A stretch of 64,000 bases of DNA from Pseudomonas mangiferae (GTDB lineage: Bacteria > Pseudomonadota > Gammaproteobacteria > Pseudomonadales > Pseudomonadaceae), in assembly GCF_007109405.1 (NCBI RefSeq), contig NZ_VJOY01000007.1, positions 217,123-281,122 of the forward strand. Direction: 5' to 3'. Under the pieces are notes generated by a model. That model was not told the origin of the DNA and ran no database searches. It worked only from the letters and a program-made list of their open reading frames with translations. Below, one piece after another: positions 20,356-28,907 of this stretch; position 1 is the stretch's first letter, and each line of letters starts with the position of its first letter. Position numbers and translations under genes: made by a program.

Positions 20356-20867
20356 CGGGCGTCGTCCCCGTTGGCCAGGGGTTCGGTGCGGTAGCGTTCG
20401 CCGGCCGGGCCGCGCAGCTCGAGTCGCCCGGGGCCGGCCGCGGTCACCCGCCAGCGCCCCTGCAGCACCCGGCTGCCGTCCGCCTCGCGGCGCCAGTCGG
20501 CGGCGGGGTAGAGGGCGTCCAGCTGGTCGTCCGGCACCAGGCCGAACAGCAACGCGGCGAACAGTTCGCGGGCGGCCGGGTTGGGCGGCAGCAGGCCGTC
20601 GTTGTGCCAGGCGCCCTGGTCCAGGCGCTGCCGCGCCAGGGGCACGCCCAGGGGGTCGAACAGCGACCAGCGCAGCGCGTCGTCTTCTGCCTGGATCACC
20701 AGCAGGCTGTCCTCGGGCAGGCCGGCTTCGGCCGGCCCGTCCAGGCGCTGCACGTGCAGCGACAGCGGCCAGGCCAGGGCCGGGCTGCGGGCGGGCAGCG
20801 CCGGGGCCGTGGCGCAGGCAGCCAGCAGCAGGCAGAGCAGGGCGGACAGGGACGCGCGAAGGATCAT
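20352..20867 (-). CDS. DUF3261-type outer-membrane lipoprotein (aryl polyene cluster)
   Basis: 171 residues with a lipoprotein signal peptide and lipobox LAAC (lipidated C18). The mature protein resembles the DUF3261 lipoprotein (ApeN-like) found in aryl polyene clusters. It is presumably anchored in the outer membrane and assists placement of the pigment-lipid together with the LolA-like carrier and the MMPL exporter; this role is inferred from context. Both ends overlap the neighbouring genes by four bases. Confidence 0.82.
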   Translation of the reverse strand: MILRASLSALLCLLLAACATAPALPARSPALAWPLSLHVQRLDGPAEAGLPEDSLLVIQAEDDALRWSLFDPLGVPLARQRLDQGAWHNDGLLPPNPAARELFAALLFGLVPDDQLDALYPAADWRREADGSRVLQGRWRVTAAGPGRLELRGPAGERYRTEPLANGDDAR

Positions 20868-21595
20868 GCACGGGGCTCCAGGGGTTTGCGCGCGGCGACG
20901 TTGACCAGGGTTTCGTCCCGCTGGCCCACCGGCTTGGGCCGGCTCAGGCCCCAGCGCTCCAGCAGGCCGAAGTCCTTGGACCGGCTCCACCAGAGGTAGG
21001 GGAAGGATACCTGGGACGGGCCGAAGCAGAAGCCCTGCTGGCGCAGCATGGCCAGGTATTCGTCGGCGCTGCGCTGCACCTCCATGGGGTGGCGGAACAG
21101 CCAGCGGATCACCCAAGTGTCGATGTAGAAGCGGGTGGATTCGGCGAACAGCAGCAGGCCGCCGGGCCGCAGCACCCGCCAGAACTCGGCCAGGGCCTTC
21201 TCCTGCTCCACCAGGTGGTGGAAGGTCTGGTGGCAGAACAGGATGTCCACGCTGGTGTCGGGCAGCGGGATGCCGGCGCAGTCGCCGGCCAGCAGCTCCA
21301 CCGCCAGGCCGGCCTGCTGGGCCTCCGAGCGGGAGCAGTCGAGGCTGTGGGGGTCGGCGTCCAGGCCGATCAGCCGGCTCGGGCGGAACGCCCGCTGCAG
21401 CAGGCCGAACGACTTGCCCTGGCCGCAGCCGGCGTCCAGCAGCACCGGCGCCTCCGGCAGCGGGCCGTCCACCCGCCGCACCAGGTCGTCGATGGCCACC
21501 CGCAGCACGTGGTGCTGCCAGACGTGGCTGCGCAGGAACCAGACGCCGAAGCGGGTCTCCTCGACGTAGGTCTCGGCGGCGCGGGGAGCGGTCAT
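20864..21595 (-). CDS. SAM-dependent methyltransferase (aryl polyene cluster)
   Basis: 243-residue class I methyltransferase. Motif I is LLDAGCGQGKSFG, followed by an acidic IGLDAD loop and the post-I segment FCHQTFHHLVEQEKALAEFWRVLRPGG in short blocks, typical of UbiE/COQ5-like enzymes. In aryl polyenes the aryl head group is often O- or C-methylated, so head-group methylation is the likely task. Start and stop overlap neighbours as ATGA. Confidence 0.88.
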   Translation of the reverse strand: MTAPRAAETYVEETRFGVWFLRSHVWQHHVLRVAIDDLVRRVDGPLPEAPVLLDAGCGQGKSFGLLQRAFRPSRLIGLDADPHSLDCSRSEAQQAGLAVELLAGDCAGIPLPDTSVDILFCHQTFHHLVEQEKALAEFWRVLRPGGLLLFAESTRFYIDTWVIRWLFRHPMEVQRSADEYLAMLRQQGFCFGPSQVSFPYLWWSRSKDFGLLERWGLSRPKPVGQRDETLVNVAARKPLEPRA

Positions 21596-22848
21596 GAAGC
21601 CTCCGGGGCGCTGGCGCAGAGTTCGGCGAGGACCTTCAGGCGCCGCCGCGGCTCGGCCACGTAGGGGTTGCCCAGGTCCCAGGCGTAGCCGGCGAGGATC
21701 GAGCTGATCATCCGGCGGATGTCCGGCGAGGCATTGGGGTGGAAGATCACGTCCTGGAAGCTGCCGTCGTACCAGCCTTCCACGTAGACCCGGAAGGTGT
21801 CCACGCCGCGCTTGAGGGGCACGGCGAAGTCCGCCTCCCAGTCCACCGTTTCGCCCTCCAGCTGGCGGTGCAGCAGGCCGGCGGCCATGCTCGCCGAGCG
21901 CATGGCGATGGTGACCCCGGAGGAGAACACCGGGTCGAGGAATTCCGCGGCATTGCCCAGCAGGGCGAAGCCCGGCCCGTGCAGGCGGCTGACGTTGGCC
22001 GAGTAGCCGTTGAGTTCGCGCACCGGGGTGTCCCAGTGGGCGTTGCGCAGCAGCCCGGTCAGTTGTGGGGTTTCCGCCAGGAAGCTGTCCAGGCAGGCCT
22101 GCAGGTCGTCGGGCCGGCCGGCGTAGCGGCTGGCGTCGGCCACCACCCCCAGGGAGCAGCGGCCGTCGCTGAAGGGAATGGTCCAGAACCACACGTCGCG
22201 GTGCTGCGGGTGGACGCTGATGAGGATCTTCTCGCGGTCGAAGTCGGCGGCGTCGATGCGGTCCTCGACGTGGGTGAACAGCGCCCGGCGCACCGGGAAG
22301 GCGGACGGCGTGTCCAGCCCCAGCAGGCGCGGCAGCACCCGGCCATAGCCGCTGCCGTCGAGGACGAAGGCAGCGCTAACGCGGTAGGCGCTGCCGTCGG
22401 CGCGGCGCACGTCGAGGCAGGGGCGGGCGCCGGAGAAGTCCGCGGCGACGATCTCCTCCTCGTAGCGGATCTCCACCCCCTGCTCGGCGGCGCGGTCGGC
22501 CAGCAGCGTGTCGAAGGCGGCCCGCTGGACCTGGAAGGTGGTGTCCTTGCCGGGGGTGAACTTGTCGCGGAAGTCGAATTCGCTGCGCCGCTCGCCCCAG
22601 GCGAAGGCCGCGCCGTGCTTGATCTGGAAGCCCGCCGCGCGCACCGCGTCGAGCATGCCCGCTTCCTCGACGAAGTCCAGGCAGTGGGCCAGCAGGCTCT
22701 CGCCGATGGAGAAGCGCGGGAAGCGCTGGCGCTCCAGCACCAGCACGTCGTGGCCGTGGCGGTTGAGCAGGGCGGCGGCGATGGCGCCGGACGGGCCGGC
22801 GCCGATGACGACGACGGTGCGCCGTTCGATCTCGAGGGTGGAGGTCAT
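21592..22848 (-). CDS. FAD-dependent halogenase/monooxygenase-like enzyme (aryl polyene cluster)
   Basis: 418 residues. The FAD-binding GAGPSG (16-21) lies in a standard N-terminal fold. W220-F-W222-T-I-P225 matches the WxWxIP signature of flavin-dependent halogenases, and K77 in FQIKHGAAFAWG sits where phenol/pyrrole halogenases place their catalytic lysine. The GSSG..-type FAD segments and the LGNAAEFLDPVFSSGV block are also halogenase-like. Aryl polyene relatives (xanthomonadins) are brominated, so aryl halogenation is plausible; simple hydroxylation or a redox role cannot be excluded. No flavin reductase gene is in the cluster. Confidence 0.82.
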   Translation of the reverse strand: MTSTLEIERRTVVVIGAGPSGAIAAALLNRHGHDVLVLERQRFPRFSIGESLLAHCLDFVEEAGMLDAVRAAGFQIKHGAAFAWGERRSEFDFRDKFTPGKDTTFQVQRAAFDTLLADRAAEQGVEIRYEEEIVAADFSGARPCLDVRRADGSAYRVSAAFVLDGSGYGRVLPRLLGLDTPSAFPVRRALFTHVEDRIDAADFDREKILISVHPQHRDVWFWTIPFSDGRCSLGVVADASRYAGRPDDLQACLDSFLAETPQLTGLLRNAHWDTPVRELNGYSANVSRLHGPGFALLGNAAEFLDPVFSSGVTIAMRSASMAAGLLHRQLEGETVDWEADFAVPLKRGVDTFRVYVEGWYDGSFQDVIFHPNASPDIRRMISSILAGYAWDLGNPYVAEPRRRLKVLAELCASAPEAS

Positions 22849-23996
22849 GGGGTTTCCTTGGGCTGCATCGACAGCGGGACGGTGGGCGCGCGCAGGCCGA
22901 GCAGCGCGGGCAGCAGGGTGCAGAACAGGCTCATCAGCAGCAGGCCGACGTACAGGGTCGCGTCGATCAGCGCCTGCTGGAACAACAGGTTGAGGAAGAC
23001 GATTTCGGTCAGCCCGCGGATGTTCAGCAGCAGGCTCTCGCGCCACTTCGCCGTGGCCGGTTGCGAGGGCGTCGCCCAGTGCAGGCCCAGCCAGTTGCCG
23101 GCCACCTTGCTCGCCGGCGGCGCCAGCAGGAGCAGTGCCAGCAGAGCCCAGTCCGGCTGCTCGAACACCGCCCGCATGTCGACCCGCAGCACGCCGACCG
23201 CAAGGATCAGCGGTACGCAGAGGCCGTCCTGCAGGGCGCGCCACAGCGGCATCGGCAGGGGCAGGCGGAACGGCAGGCGCAGGCTGGCCAGCACCAGCAG
23301 GTAGGCGATGCCGAAGACCAGGGCATTGAGCGTGTACAGGTGCAGCAGTGGCATCAGGACGAAGAACGGCAGGCCGTAGGCGACGCCGTTGCGCAGGCCC
23401 AGGGCGCGCAACGGCAGCGGCAGCAGCGCGGCCATCAGCGGCCAGAACAGCGTGCCGGGCTGCAGGCTGCCCTGGGCGACGCCGAACACGCTCCAGCCGA
23501 TCAGGTCCATGAGAATCGCCGCATGGAGCAGCCGGCGGGTGTCGTCCGGCGGGTAGCCGATGCCTTGCAGGTAGAGGTAGAGCACCGGGATCGCGGTGAT
23601 GGCGAACAGCAGGCCCAGGGACAGCACGCTGAGCCAGGGCTGTGGCGGCAGCAGCCAGGCCGCGCAGGCCACGCCGCAGCAGAACGGCACGGCGAAGCTG
23701 GGCAGGGCGATGCGCAGGCTGCGGCTGTCCACCCGCAGGTCCACCACGTCGCCGAGGATGTGCCCCAGCAGCAGGGCGAAGCACACCCCGTAGAGCAGCT
23801 CGATCGCCGGCGTGTGGGTCAGCTGGGCGGCGCTGGCGCCCCAGACCGGCTCGGCCAGCCACAGCGCCAGGGGCGTCAGGCAGGCGATGGCGGCCAGCAG
23901 CTGGCTGACCACCGGGATCATGCCGAAGCGCCGGCCCACCCGGGTGGCGAGGGCGAACAGCGCCAGCACCGCCAGCCAGAACGTCAGGGTCTGCAT
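22845..23996 (-). CDS. Polytopic membrane protein, CPA2-type antiporter-like (aryl polyene cluster)
   Basis: 383 very hydrophobic residues with roughly ten to twelve membrane segments. The layout and the segments LLFAITAIPVLYLYLQ and ILMDLIGW resemble the cation:proton antiporter-2 superfamily, but only one Asp is present where typical members have a two-Asp or Asn-Asp ion site. It ends with LNIRGLTEIVFLNLLFQQ, again antiporter-like. Ion transport is therefore doubtful. It overlaps the exporter gene by 13 bases upstream and the flavin enzyme by 4 bases downstream, so it belongs to the operon. Not one of the core aryl polyene genes I know. Confidence 0.7.
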   Translation of the reverse strand: MQTLTFWLAVLALFALATRVGRRFGMIPVVSQLLAAIACLTPLALWLAEPVWGASAAQLTHTPAIELLYGVCFALLLGHILGDVVDLRVDSRSLRIALPSFAVPFCCGVACAAWLLPPQPWLSVLSLGLLFAITAIPVLYLYLQGIGYPPDDTRRLLHAAILMDLIGWSVFGVAQGSLQPGTLFWPLMAALLPLPLRALGLRNGVAYGLPFFVLMPLLHLYTLNALVFGIAYLLVLASLRLPFRLPLPMPLWRALQDGLCVPLILAVGVLRVDMRAVFEQPDWALLALLLLAPPASKVAGNWLGLHWATPSQPATAKWRESLLLNIRGLTEIVFLNLLFQQALIDATLYVGLLLMSLFCTLLPALLGLRAPTVPLSMQPKETP

Positions 23997-26350
23997 GCCA
24001 CGTACTCTTCGTCAGCGTCCGCCGCCCACGGCGACAGCAGGAAGGCGAAGCCCAGGCCGAGGCCCACGGCCAGGCCGAAATTGCTCACCGCCGGGGTGCC
24101 GGACAGCGCCAGCAGGCCGAACGACAGCCAGGTGGTGAGGGCCGCCATCAGGGTGCCCAGCAGGCTGGTGGCGGCGCCGCCGACCCGTTCGCGCATGAGA
24201 ATCGCGTAGTCCACACCGATGGCGGTCACCAGCAGCAGGCCGAACAGGCTGAACAGGGTCAGCGGCTGCCCCAGCCAGCCGAGGCTGGCCAGGCTCGCCA
24301 GGGCCCCCAGCAGGGACACGCCCAGGGTGCGCAGGGCGCCGCGGGGGCCGAACGGCAGGCACAGCAGCAGGAAGATCAGCAGGCACGACAGCGCCTTGAG
24401 TTCGGCAGCGCTGACCTGGGTGGCGGCGAACAGCCGGTTCAGTTCCCCCAGGCGGTCCACCAGCTCGACCCCCGGCAGGCCCTCGGCCACGCGCGCCAGA
24501 CGCGAGGCGTCGCTCAGGCCGTCGAGGCTCACCAGCCCCGCCACCCCCTCGGCGTCGGCACCCAGCCAGAGCGGCCGCCAGGGTTCTCCCAGGGGGCCGG
24601 CCAGGGCCTCGGGGATGTCCAGCGTCGGCAACTGGCGCAGTTGTTCGGCTTCCGCCGCCAGGGCCGCGGGATCGACCCCCAGGGCCTGCAGTGGCGCGCT
24701 GGCCGCCAGCAGGCGGTCGAGGCCGGCGCGCAGGCGCGCCTGCTCCGCCCGCGGCGCCACCACCTGGGCCAGGGAGCGGTAACCCTTGAGAGCGCCCTCG
24801 GCCACCAGGCGGTCGAGGCGCCGGCCCAGCTCGGCCTGGCGCTGCAGCAACTGGTCGCCGTCGGCGGCGCGCACTAGGTAGAACTGGCTGGTGGGCTGCA
24901 CGTCGACGATGCGCCCGACCCGCTCGGCTTCCGCCTGCAACTGCGGCGCCCGGGCGATCCACTGGCGCAGGTCGTCCTTGAGCGACAGCTGGGCCACCCC
25001 GCCGAGGCAGAACAGCGCCAGCAGGCCCGCCAGCCAGGGGGTCGGCAACCGCCGCAGCAGGCGCCGGCGCAGGGCCAGCAGCGCGTCGGCCAGCCGCAGC
25101 GGCGCCGGCCACGGCACGATGGGCGCGCGGCCCAGCAGCGCCGGCAGCAGGCACACCGCGCAGAGGTAGGAGCCGAGCAGGCCGGCCACGGAGAAGATCG
25201 CCACCTGGGTCAGGGCCGGGAACGGCGTGAAGCTCAGGGCCAGGTAGCCAACGGCATTGGTGGCCAGGCCCAGGGTCAGCCCCGGCAGGGTGGCGCCGAG
25301 GGCGCGCCAGGTGTTCCAGGGTTGCAGGGTCCAGCTCTTGGACAGGTAATGCAGCGGGTAGTCGATGGCCACGCCGATCAGGCTCGCCCCCAGCACCAGG
25401 GTCAGGACGTGGATATGGCCGAACAGCGCCACGCAGGCCACCGCCCCGGCCAGCACCCCCACCAGCGCCGGCAGCAGCGCCAGCAGCACCCGGACGCGAC
25501 GGAACACCAGCAGCAGGAGCAGCAGCGAGGCGACGCTGGAGACGCCGCCGATCAGCCCGCTCTCGCTGCGTGCCTGGCGCTGGCCCTGGGCGGCGTAGAG
25601 CAGACCGCCGGCCGCCAGCAGCTCGCCGCCGGCGGCCTGCACCGTGTCGCGGGCGGCGGACACCTGCTCGGCGACCCGCAGCGGCAGGTCGCCCTCGAAG
25701 GCATCGCCGCGGGTGCGTGCCCGCAGCAGGGTCCAGCGCTCGCCGTCGTGTTCCGCCAGCAGGCTGCCATCCAGGTCGACCACCACCCGGCCGGGGCGCG
25801 GCAGGCTGCGCGGGATGGCTTCGGCCAGGCCCAGCCAGTCCTGCTCGGCGGGCACCAGGGAATAGCCGCCGCCGAAGGCATCGTAGAGGTTCTGCACCCG
25901 GGCCTGGAGGAAGGCCTCCGGTTCGTCCAGCAGGCGCTGGCGGTCGGCGGCGCTCAGCAGGGCCAGGCGGCCGGCCAGCAGCTGCGCCCGCAACGCCGGC
26001 AGGTCGGCCTGCAGGTTCCACTGCACCCGTTCGTAGAGGCCGCTGCCCTGCAGGCGCTCGCCGATCCCGGCGACCAGCGCCTGGGCGCGGGCGTCGTCGG
26101 GGTGGCGCAGCAGCAGCACCAGGTCGCGATTCAGCGGTTCTTCCATGCGCCGTTCGGCCTGCTGGCGCAGGGCGTCGGGGGCGCCGGCGGGCAGCAGCTC
26201 CAGCAGGTTGGCGCTGACCGGCGGGCCGTCGCGCCACTGCCAGGCGGCCAGGGCCAGCAGGCCCAGCAGCGCTACGGCGAACAGCCACGGCAGGCGCCGC
26301 CGCCAGGCCAGGGGAACGCTGTCAGCCGGCGAAGTCATGGCGCTCGGCAT
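23984..26350 (-). CDS. MMPL/RND-family exporter (aryl polyene cluster)
   Basis: 788 residues with two repeats of one membrane segment, a large periplasmic domain and five further segments: the MMPL arrangement. Intramembrane Asp residues are visible in GVAIDYPLHYL (first half) and GVDYAIL (second half), as expected for proton-driven RND transport. It matches the ApeM-type exporter thought to move the aryl polyene lipid towards the outer membrane. ATG is at 26350; an alternative at 26338 gives a protein four residues shorter and neither has a strong ribosome site. It overlaps the LolA-like gene upstream. Confidence 0.87.
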   Translation of the reverse strand: MPSAMTSPADSVPLAWRRRLPWLFAVALLGLLALAAWQWRDGPPVSANLLELLPAGAPDALRQQAERRMEEPLNRDLVLLLRHPDDARAQALVAGIGERLQGSGLYERVQWNLQADLPALRAQLLAGRLALLSAADRQRLLDEPEAFLQARVQNLYDAFGGGYSLVPAEQDWLGLAEAIPRSLPRPGRVVVDLDGSLLAEHDGERWTLLRARTRGDAFEGDLPLRVAEQVSAARDTVQAAGGELLAAGGLLYAAQGQRQARSESGLIGGVSSVASLLLLLLVFRRVRVLLALLPALVGVLAGAVACVALFGHIHVLTLVLGASLIGVAIDYPLHYLSKSWTLQPWNTWRALGATLPGLTLGLATNAVGYLALSFTPFPALTQVAIFSVAGLLGSYLCAVCLLPALLGRAPIVPWPAPLRLADALLALRRRLLRRLPTPWLAGLLALFCLGGVAQLSLKDDLRQWIARAPQLQAEAERVGRIVDVQPTSQFYLVRAADGDQLLQRQAELGRRLDRLVAEGALKGYRSLAQVVAPRAEQARLRAGLDRLLAASAPLQALGVDPAALAAEAEQLRQLPTLDIPEALAGPLGEPWRPLWLGADAEGVAGLVSLDGLSDASRLARVAEGLPGVELVDRLGELNRLFAATQVSAAELKALSCLLIFLLLCLPFGPRGALRTLGVSLLGALASLASLGWLGQPLTLFSLFGLLLVTAIGVDYAILMRERVGGAATSLLGTLMAALTTWLSFGLLALSGTPAVSNFGLAVGLGLGFAFLLSPWAADADEEYVACRP

Positions 26351-26933
26351 CGCTCAAGGCGTCGTCCACCTGGCTGTCGGGCAGGCGCAGCACGGTGCGG
26401 TCGCCCTGGGTTTCCAGCAACTCGATGCGCTCGACCCGCGCGCCGCCCTGGATGCGGATGGCCTGGAAGATCTGCTGCAGCAGCAGAGCGCGGGGCGTCA
26501 GGGTCAGGGTCCAGGCTTCGGCGCTGCCCTCCAGGCTCGGCGCGAAGTCCCGTTGCAGCGCGGCGCTGTCGCCGCTCAGCAGGGCCAGGGACAGCTGGTT
26601 CTGCCGGGCGCCGGCGCCCTGCTGGGGCAGGGGCTGCCAGGCCTCGCCCTGGCGCCGGGCGATACCGGCCAGGGTGATCCGGTAGTCCTGGCGCAGCGGC
26701 GTCTCCAGCAGCCAGAGCAGGCCCTGCTGGCGCGCCAGTACGTAGTGGCCGCGGCTCACCAGGGGCTGCTGCAGGGCACGCAGGTGCTTTTCCTGGACGA
26801 AGGCGCCGCGCACCACGGCGGGTTTCTGCAACTGGCTGGCCAACTGGTCCAGGTCGAAGGCCCAGGCCAGGGGGGCGACCAGTGTGGCGACCAACGTGGC
26901 GGTCAGCAGGCGGGCGCGGCGCGCCAGGCTCAT
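26322..26933 (-). CDS. LolA-like periplasmic carrier protein (aryl polyene cluster)
   Basis: 203 residues with a signal peptide (cleavage after LAWA, near 25) and a LolA-like beta-barrel pattern: DLDQLASQLQ, VRGAFVQEKHLRALQQPLVSRGHYVLAR, LLWLLETPLRQDYRITL. In aryl polyene clusters such proteins (ApeL-like) are thought to carry the lipidated pigment across the periplasm. The upstream thioesterase gene overlaps by four bases. An upstream in-frame extension lies in the thioesterase gene and is rejected. Confidence 0.85.
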   Translation of the reverse strand: MSLARRARLLTATLVATLVAPLAWAFDLDQLASQLQKPAVVRGAFVQEKHLRALQQPLVSRGHYVLARQQGLLWLLETPLRQDYRITLAGIARRQGEAWQPLPQQGAGARQNQLSLALLSGDSAALQRDFAPSLEGSAEAWTLTLTPRALLLQQIFQAIRIQGGARVERIELLETQGDRTVLRLPDSQVDDALSDAERHDFAG

Positions 26934-27367
26934 GGCGCGCCCCCGGCCAGGGCCCGTTCCACCGCCTCGACGAACACCCGCGGCGAGGCCAGCAGCATCT
27001 CGCGGCTGGCCATGTCCACGGCCACCTGCACGCTGCTGCCGCGGGTCATGCGCTCGCCGCTGGCGGCGTCGCTGATCAGGTAGTGGATCTTCAGGCGGTT
27101 CTCCCACTCCACCAGGTCGGCGCGCACCCGCAGGCGCTGCTCGAAGCAGGCGCCGCGCACGTAGCGCAGCTGCAGGTCGATGATCGGCCAGGCGTAGCCC
27201 GCCGCGCGCATGTCGCCGTAGGTGTGGCCGATGCGCTCCAGCAGGGCGCAACGGGCGATCTCCAGGTACTTCACGTAGTGGCCGTGCCAGACCACGTCCA
27301 TGGAGTCCACGTCGAAGAACGGCACGCGGATCTCCACCTCGGCCTGCAGTACCCCGTCCTTACGCAT
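26930..27367 (-). CDS. Acyl-CoA/ACP thioesterase, 4HBT hotdog family (aryl polyene cluster)
   Basis: 145 residues. The VPFFDVDSMDVVWHGHYVKYLE block (read in pieces) contains the Asp/His arrangement of 4-hydroxybenzoyl-CoA/YbgC thioesterases, with D19 or D21 as catalytic candidate. It corresponds to ApeK-like thioesterases that release chains or edit stalled carrier proteins. It overlaps the ammonia-lyase gene by 8 bases and the LolA-like gene by 4. Confidence 0.85.
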   Translation of the reverse strand: MRKDGVLQAEVEIRVPFFDVDSMDVVWHGHYVKYLEIARCALLERIGHTYGDMRAAGYAWPIIDLQLRYVRGACFEQRLRVRADLVEWENRLKIHYLISDAASGERMTRGSSVQVAVDMASREMLLASPRVFVEAVERALAGGAP

Positions 27368-28907
27368 AGAGCCTCCAGTGGCGGGCGCGGATGCGCGTCA
27401 GGCACAGCCGCAGCTCGGCTTCCAGGGCGCGGTCCTCCTGCAGTGGCGGGAAGTCCTCGGCAAGCGCCTGCTGCATCGCCGCCAGGGCCGGCGGCAGGGC
27501 GCGCGCGCCGTCCTCCCGCTGGCGCAGCCAGACGCCCTGGCGCGCCGCCAGCAGGGTGGCGGCGGCCACCTGCTCGGTCAGCTCCAGGCTGCGCAGGGCG
27601 TCGCGGGCGGCGATGGTGCCCATGCTCACCTTGTCCTGGTTGTGGCACTCGGTGGAGCGCGAGAAGACGCTGGCCGGCAGGGTGTTCTTCAGGGCCTCGG
27701 CGGTCCAGGCGCTGGCGCCGATCTGCACCGCCTTGAAGCCGTGGTTGAGCATCGCCGTGGCCGCCGGGGCGCCGGACAGGTTGCTCGGCAGGCCGTGGTT
27801 GTAGCGGGTGTCCACCAGCAGGGCGAGCTGCCGGTCCAGCAGGTCGGCGACGTTGCCCACCAGGTTCTTCAGGCTGTCCATGGCGAAGGCGATGTGGCCG
27901 CCGTAGAAGTGCCCGCCGTGGAGCACGCGCCCGGCCTCGGCGTCGATCAGCGGGTTGTCGTTGGCACTGTTCAGCTCGGTCTCGATGAACTGCCGCAGCA
28001 GCCCCAGGCTGTCCGCCAGCACCCCCAGCACGTGGGGGGCGCAGCGCAGGGAATAGCGGTCCTGCAGGCGGTGCAACGGCGCGGTGGGCGCGTCGATGGC
28101 CAGGTCCCGGCGCAGCCAGGCGGCGACCCGGGTCTGGCCGGGGTGCGGCTTGGCGGCGAACAGGCGCTCGTCGAAGTGCTCCGGGTTGCCGGCCAGGGCC
28201 ACCACGTTCAGCGCGGTGATGCGGGTCGCCAGTTGCAGCAGGTAGTCGGCGCGGGCGTAGGCCAGGCAGGCCAGGGCGGTCATCACCGCGGTGCCGTTCA
28301 TCAGTGCCAGGGCCTCCTTGGGCCGCAGCACCAGGGGGGTCCAGCCCAGTTCGGCGTGAACCTCGGCGGCCTGGCGGCGCTCGCCGCGGAACAGCACCTC
28401 GCGTTCGCCGCTGAGGGTGGCGGCCACGTAGGACAGCGGGGTCAGGTCGCCGCTGGCGCCCACCGAGCCCTCTTCGGGGATCAGCGGCAGCACGTCGTGG
28501 TCGAGGAACGCCCGCAGCCGTTCCAGCAGCTCCACGCGCACCCCGGAGACGCCCTGGCAGAGGGACTGCAGGCGCGCCGCCAGCACCGCGCGGGTGGCCT
28601 GCGGGTCCAGCAGGCGGCCCAGGCCGCAGCCGTGGAAGGTGTACAGGTGACGGGGCAGCGCCTCCACCTGGGCCAGGGGCACGGCCACCACGCAGGAGTC
28701 GCCGTAGCCGGTGGTCACGCCGTAGATCACCCCTTCCTTGTCCAGCAGGGTGTCGAGGAAGCGCGCGCCGCGGGCGATCCGCTCGCGGTAGTCGGCGTCG
28801 TCCTGCAGGGCGGGCGCCGCGCGGCCCTCGGCGAGGGCGACGATCTGCTCCACGGTCAGCGGCGTTTCGCCAAAGACCACTGCGGGTTCACTGCGAGGTG
28901 TCGTCAT
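27360..28907 (-). CDS. Aromatic amino acid ammonia-lyase, HAL/TAL family (aryl polyene cluster)
   Basis: 515 residues, typical for the family. The MIO cofactor forms from A151-S152-G153 in EEGSVGASGDLTPLSY, and Y62 in GVIYGVTTGYGD is the catalytic tyrosine. The lyase would deaminate an aromatic amino acid to a cinnamate-type acid, a plausible source of the aryl starter. At the substrate-selectivity pair it reads F91-H92 (before G-C-G-L-G), unlike the Ser-His of histidine lyases or His-Leu of classic tyrosine lyases, so tyrosine versus histidine or phenylalanine preference cannot be called. Overlaps both neighbours (20 and 8 bases). Confidence 0.9.
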   Translation of the reverse strand: MTTPRSEPAVVFGETPLTVEQIVALAEGRAAPALQDDADYRERIARGARFLDTLLDKEGVIYGVTTGYGDSCVVAVPLAQVEALPRHLYTFHGCGLGRLLDPQATRAVLAARLQSLCQGVSGVRVELLERLRAFLDHDVLPLIPEEGSVGASGDLTPLSYVAATLSGEREVLFRGERRQAAEVHAELGWTPLVLRPKEALALMNGTAVMTALACLAYARADYLLQLATRITALNVVALAGNPEHFDERLFAAKPHPGQTRVAAWLRRDLAIDAPTAPLHRLQDRYSLRCAPHVLGVLADSLGLLRQFIETELNSANDNPLIDAEAGRVLHGGHFYGGHIAFAMDSLKNLVGNVADLLDRQLALLVDTRYNHGLPSNLSGAPAATAMLNHGFKAVQIGASAWTAEALKNTLPASVFSRSTECHNQDKVSMGTIAARDALRSLELTEQVAAATLLAARQGVWLRQREDGARALPPALAAMQQALAEDFPPLQEDRALEAELRLCLTRIRARHWRLYA

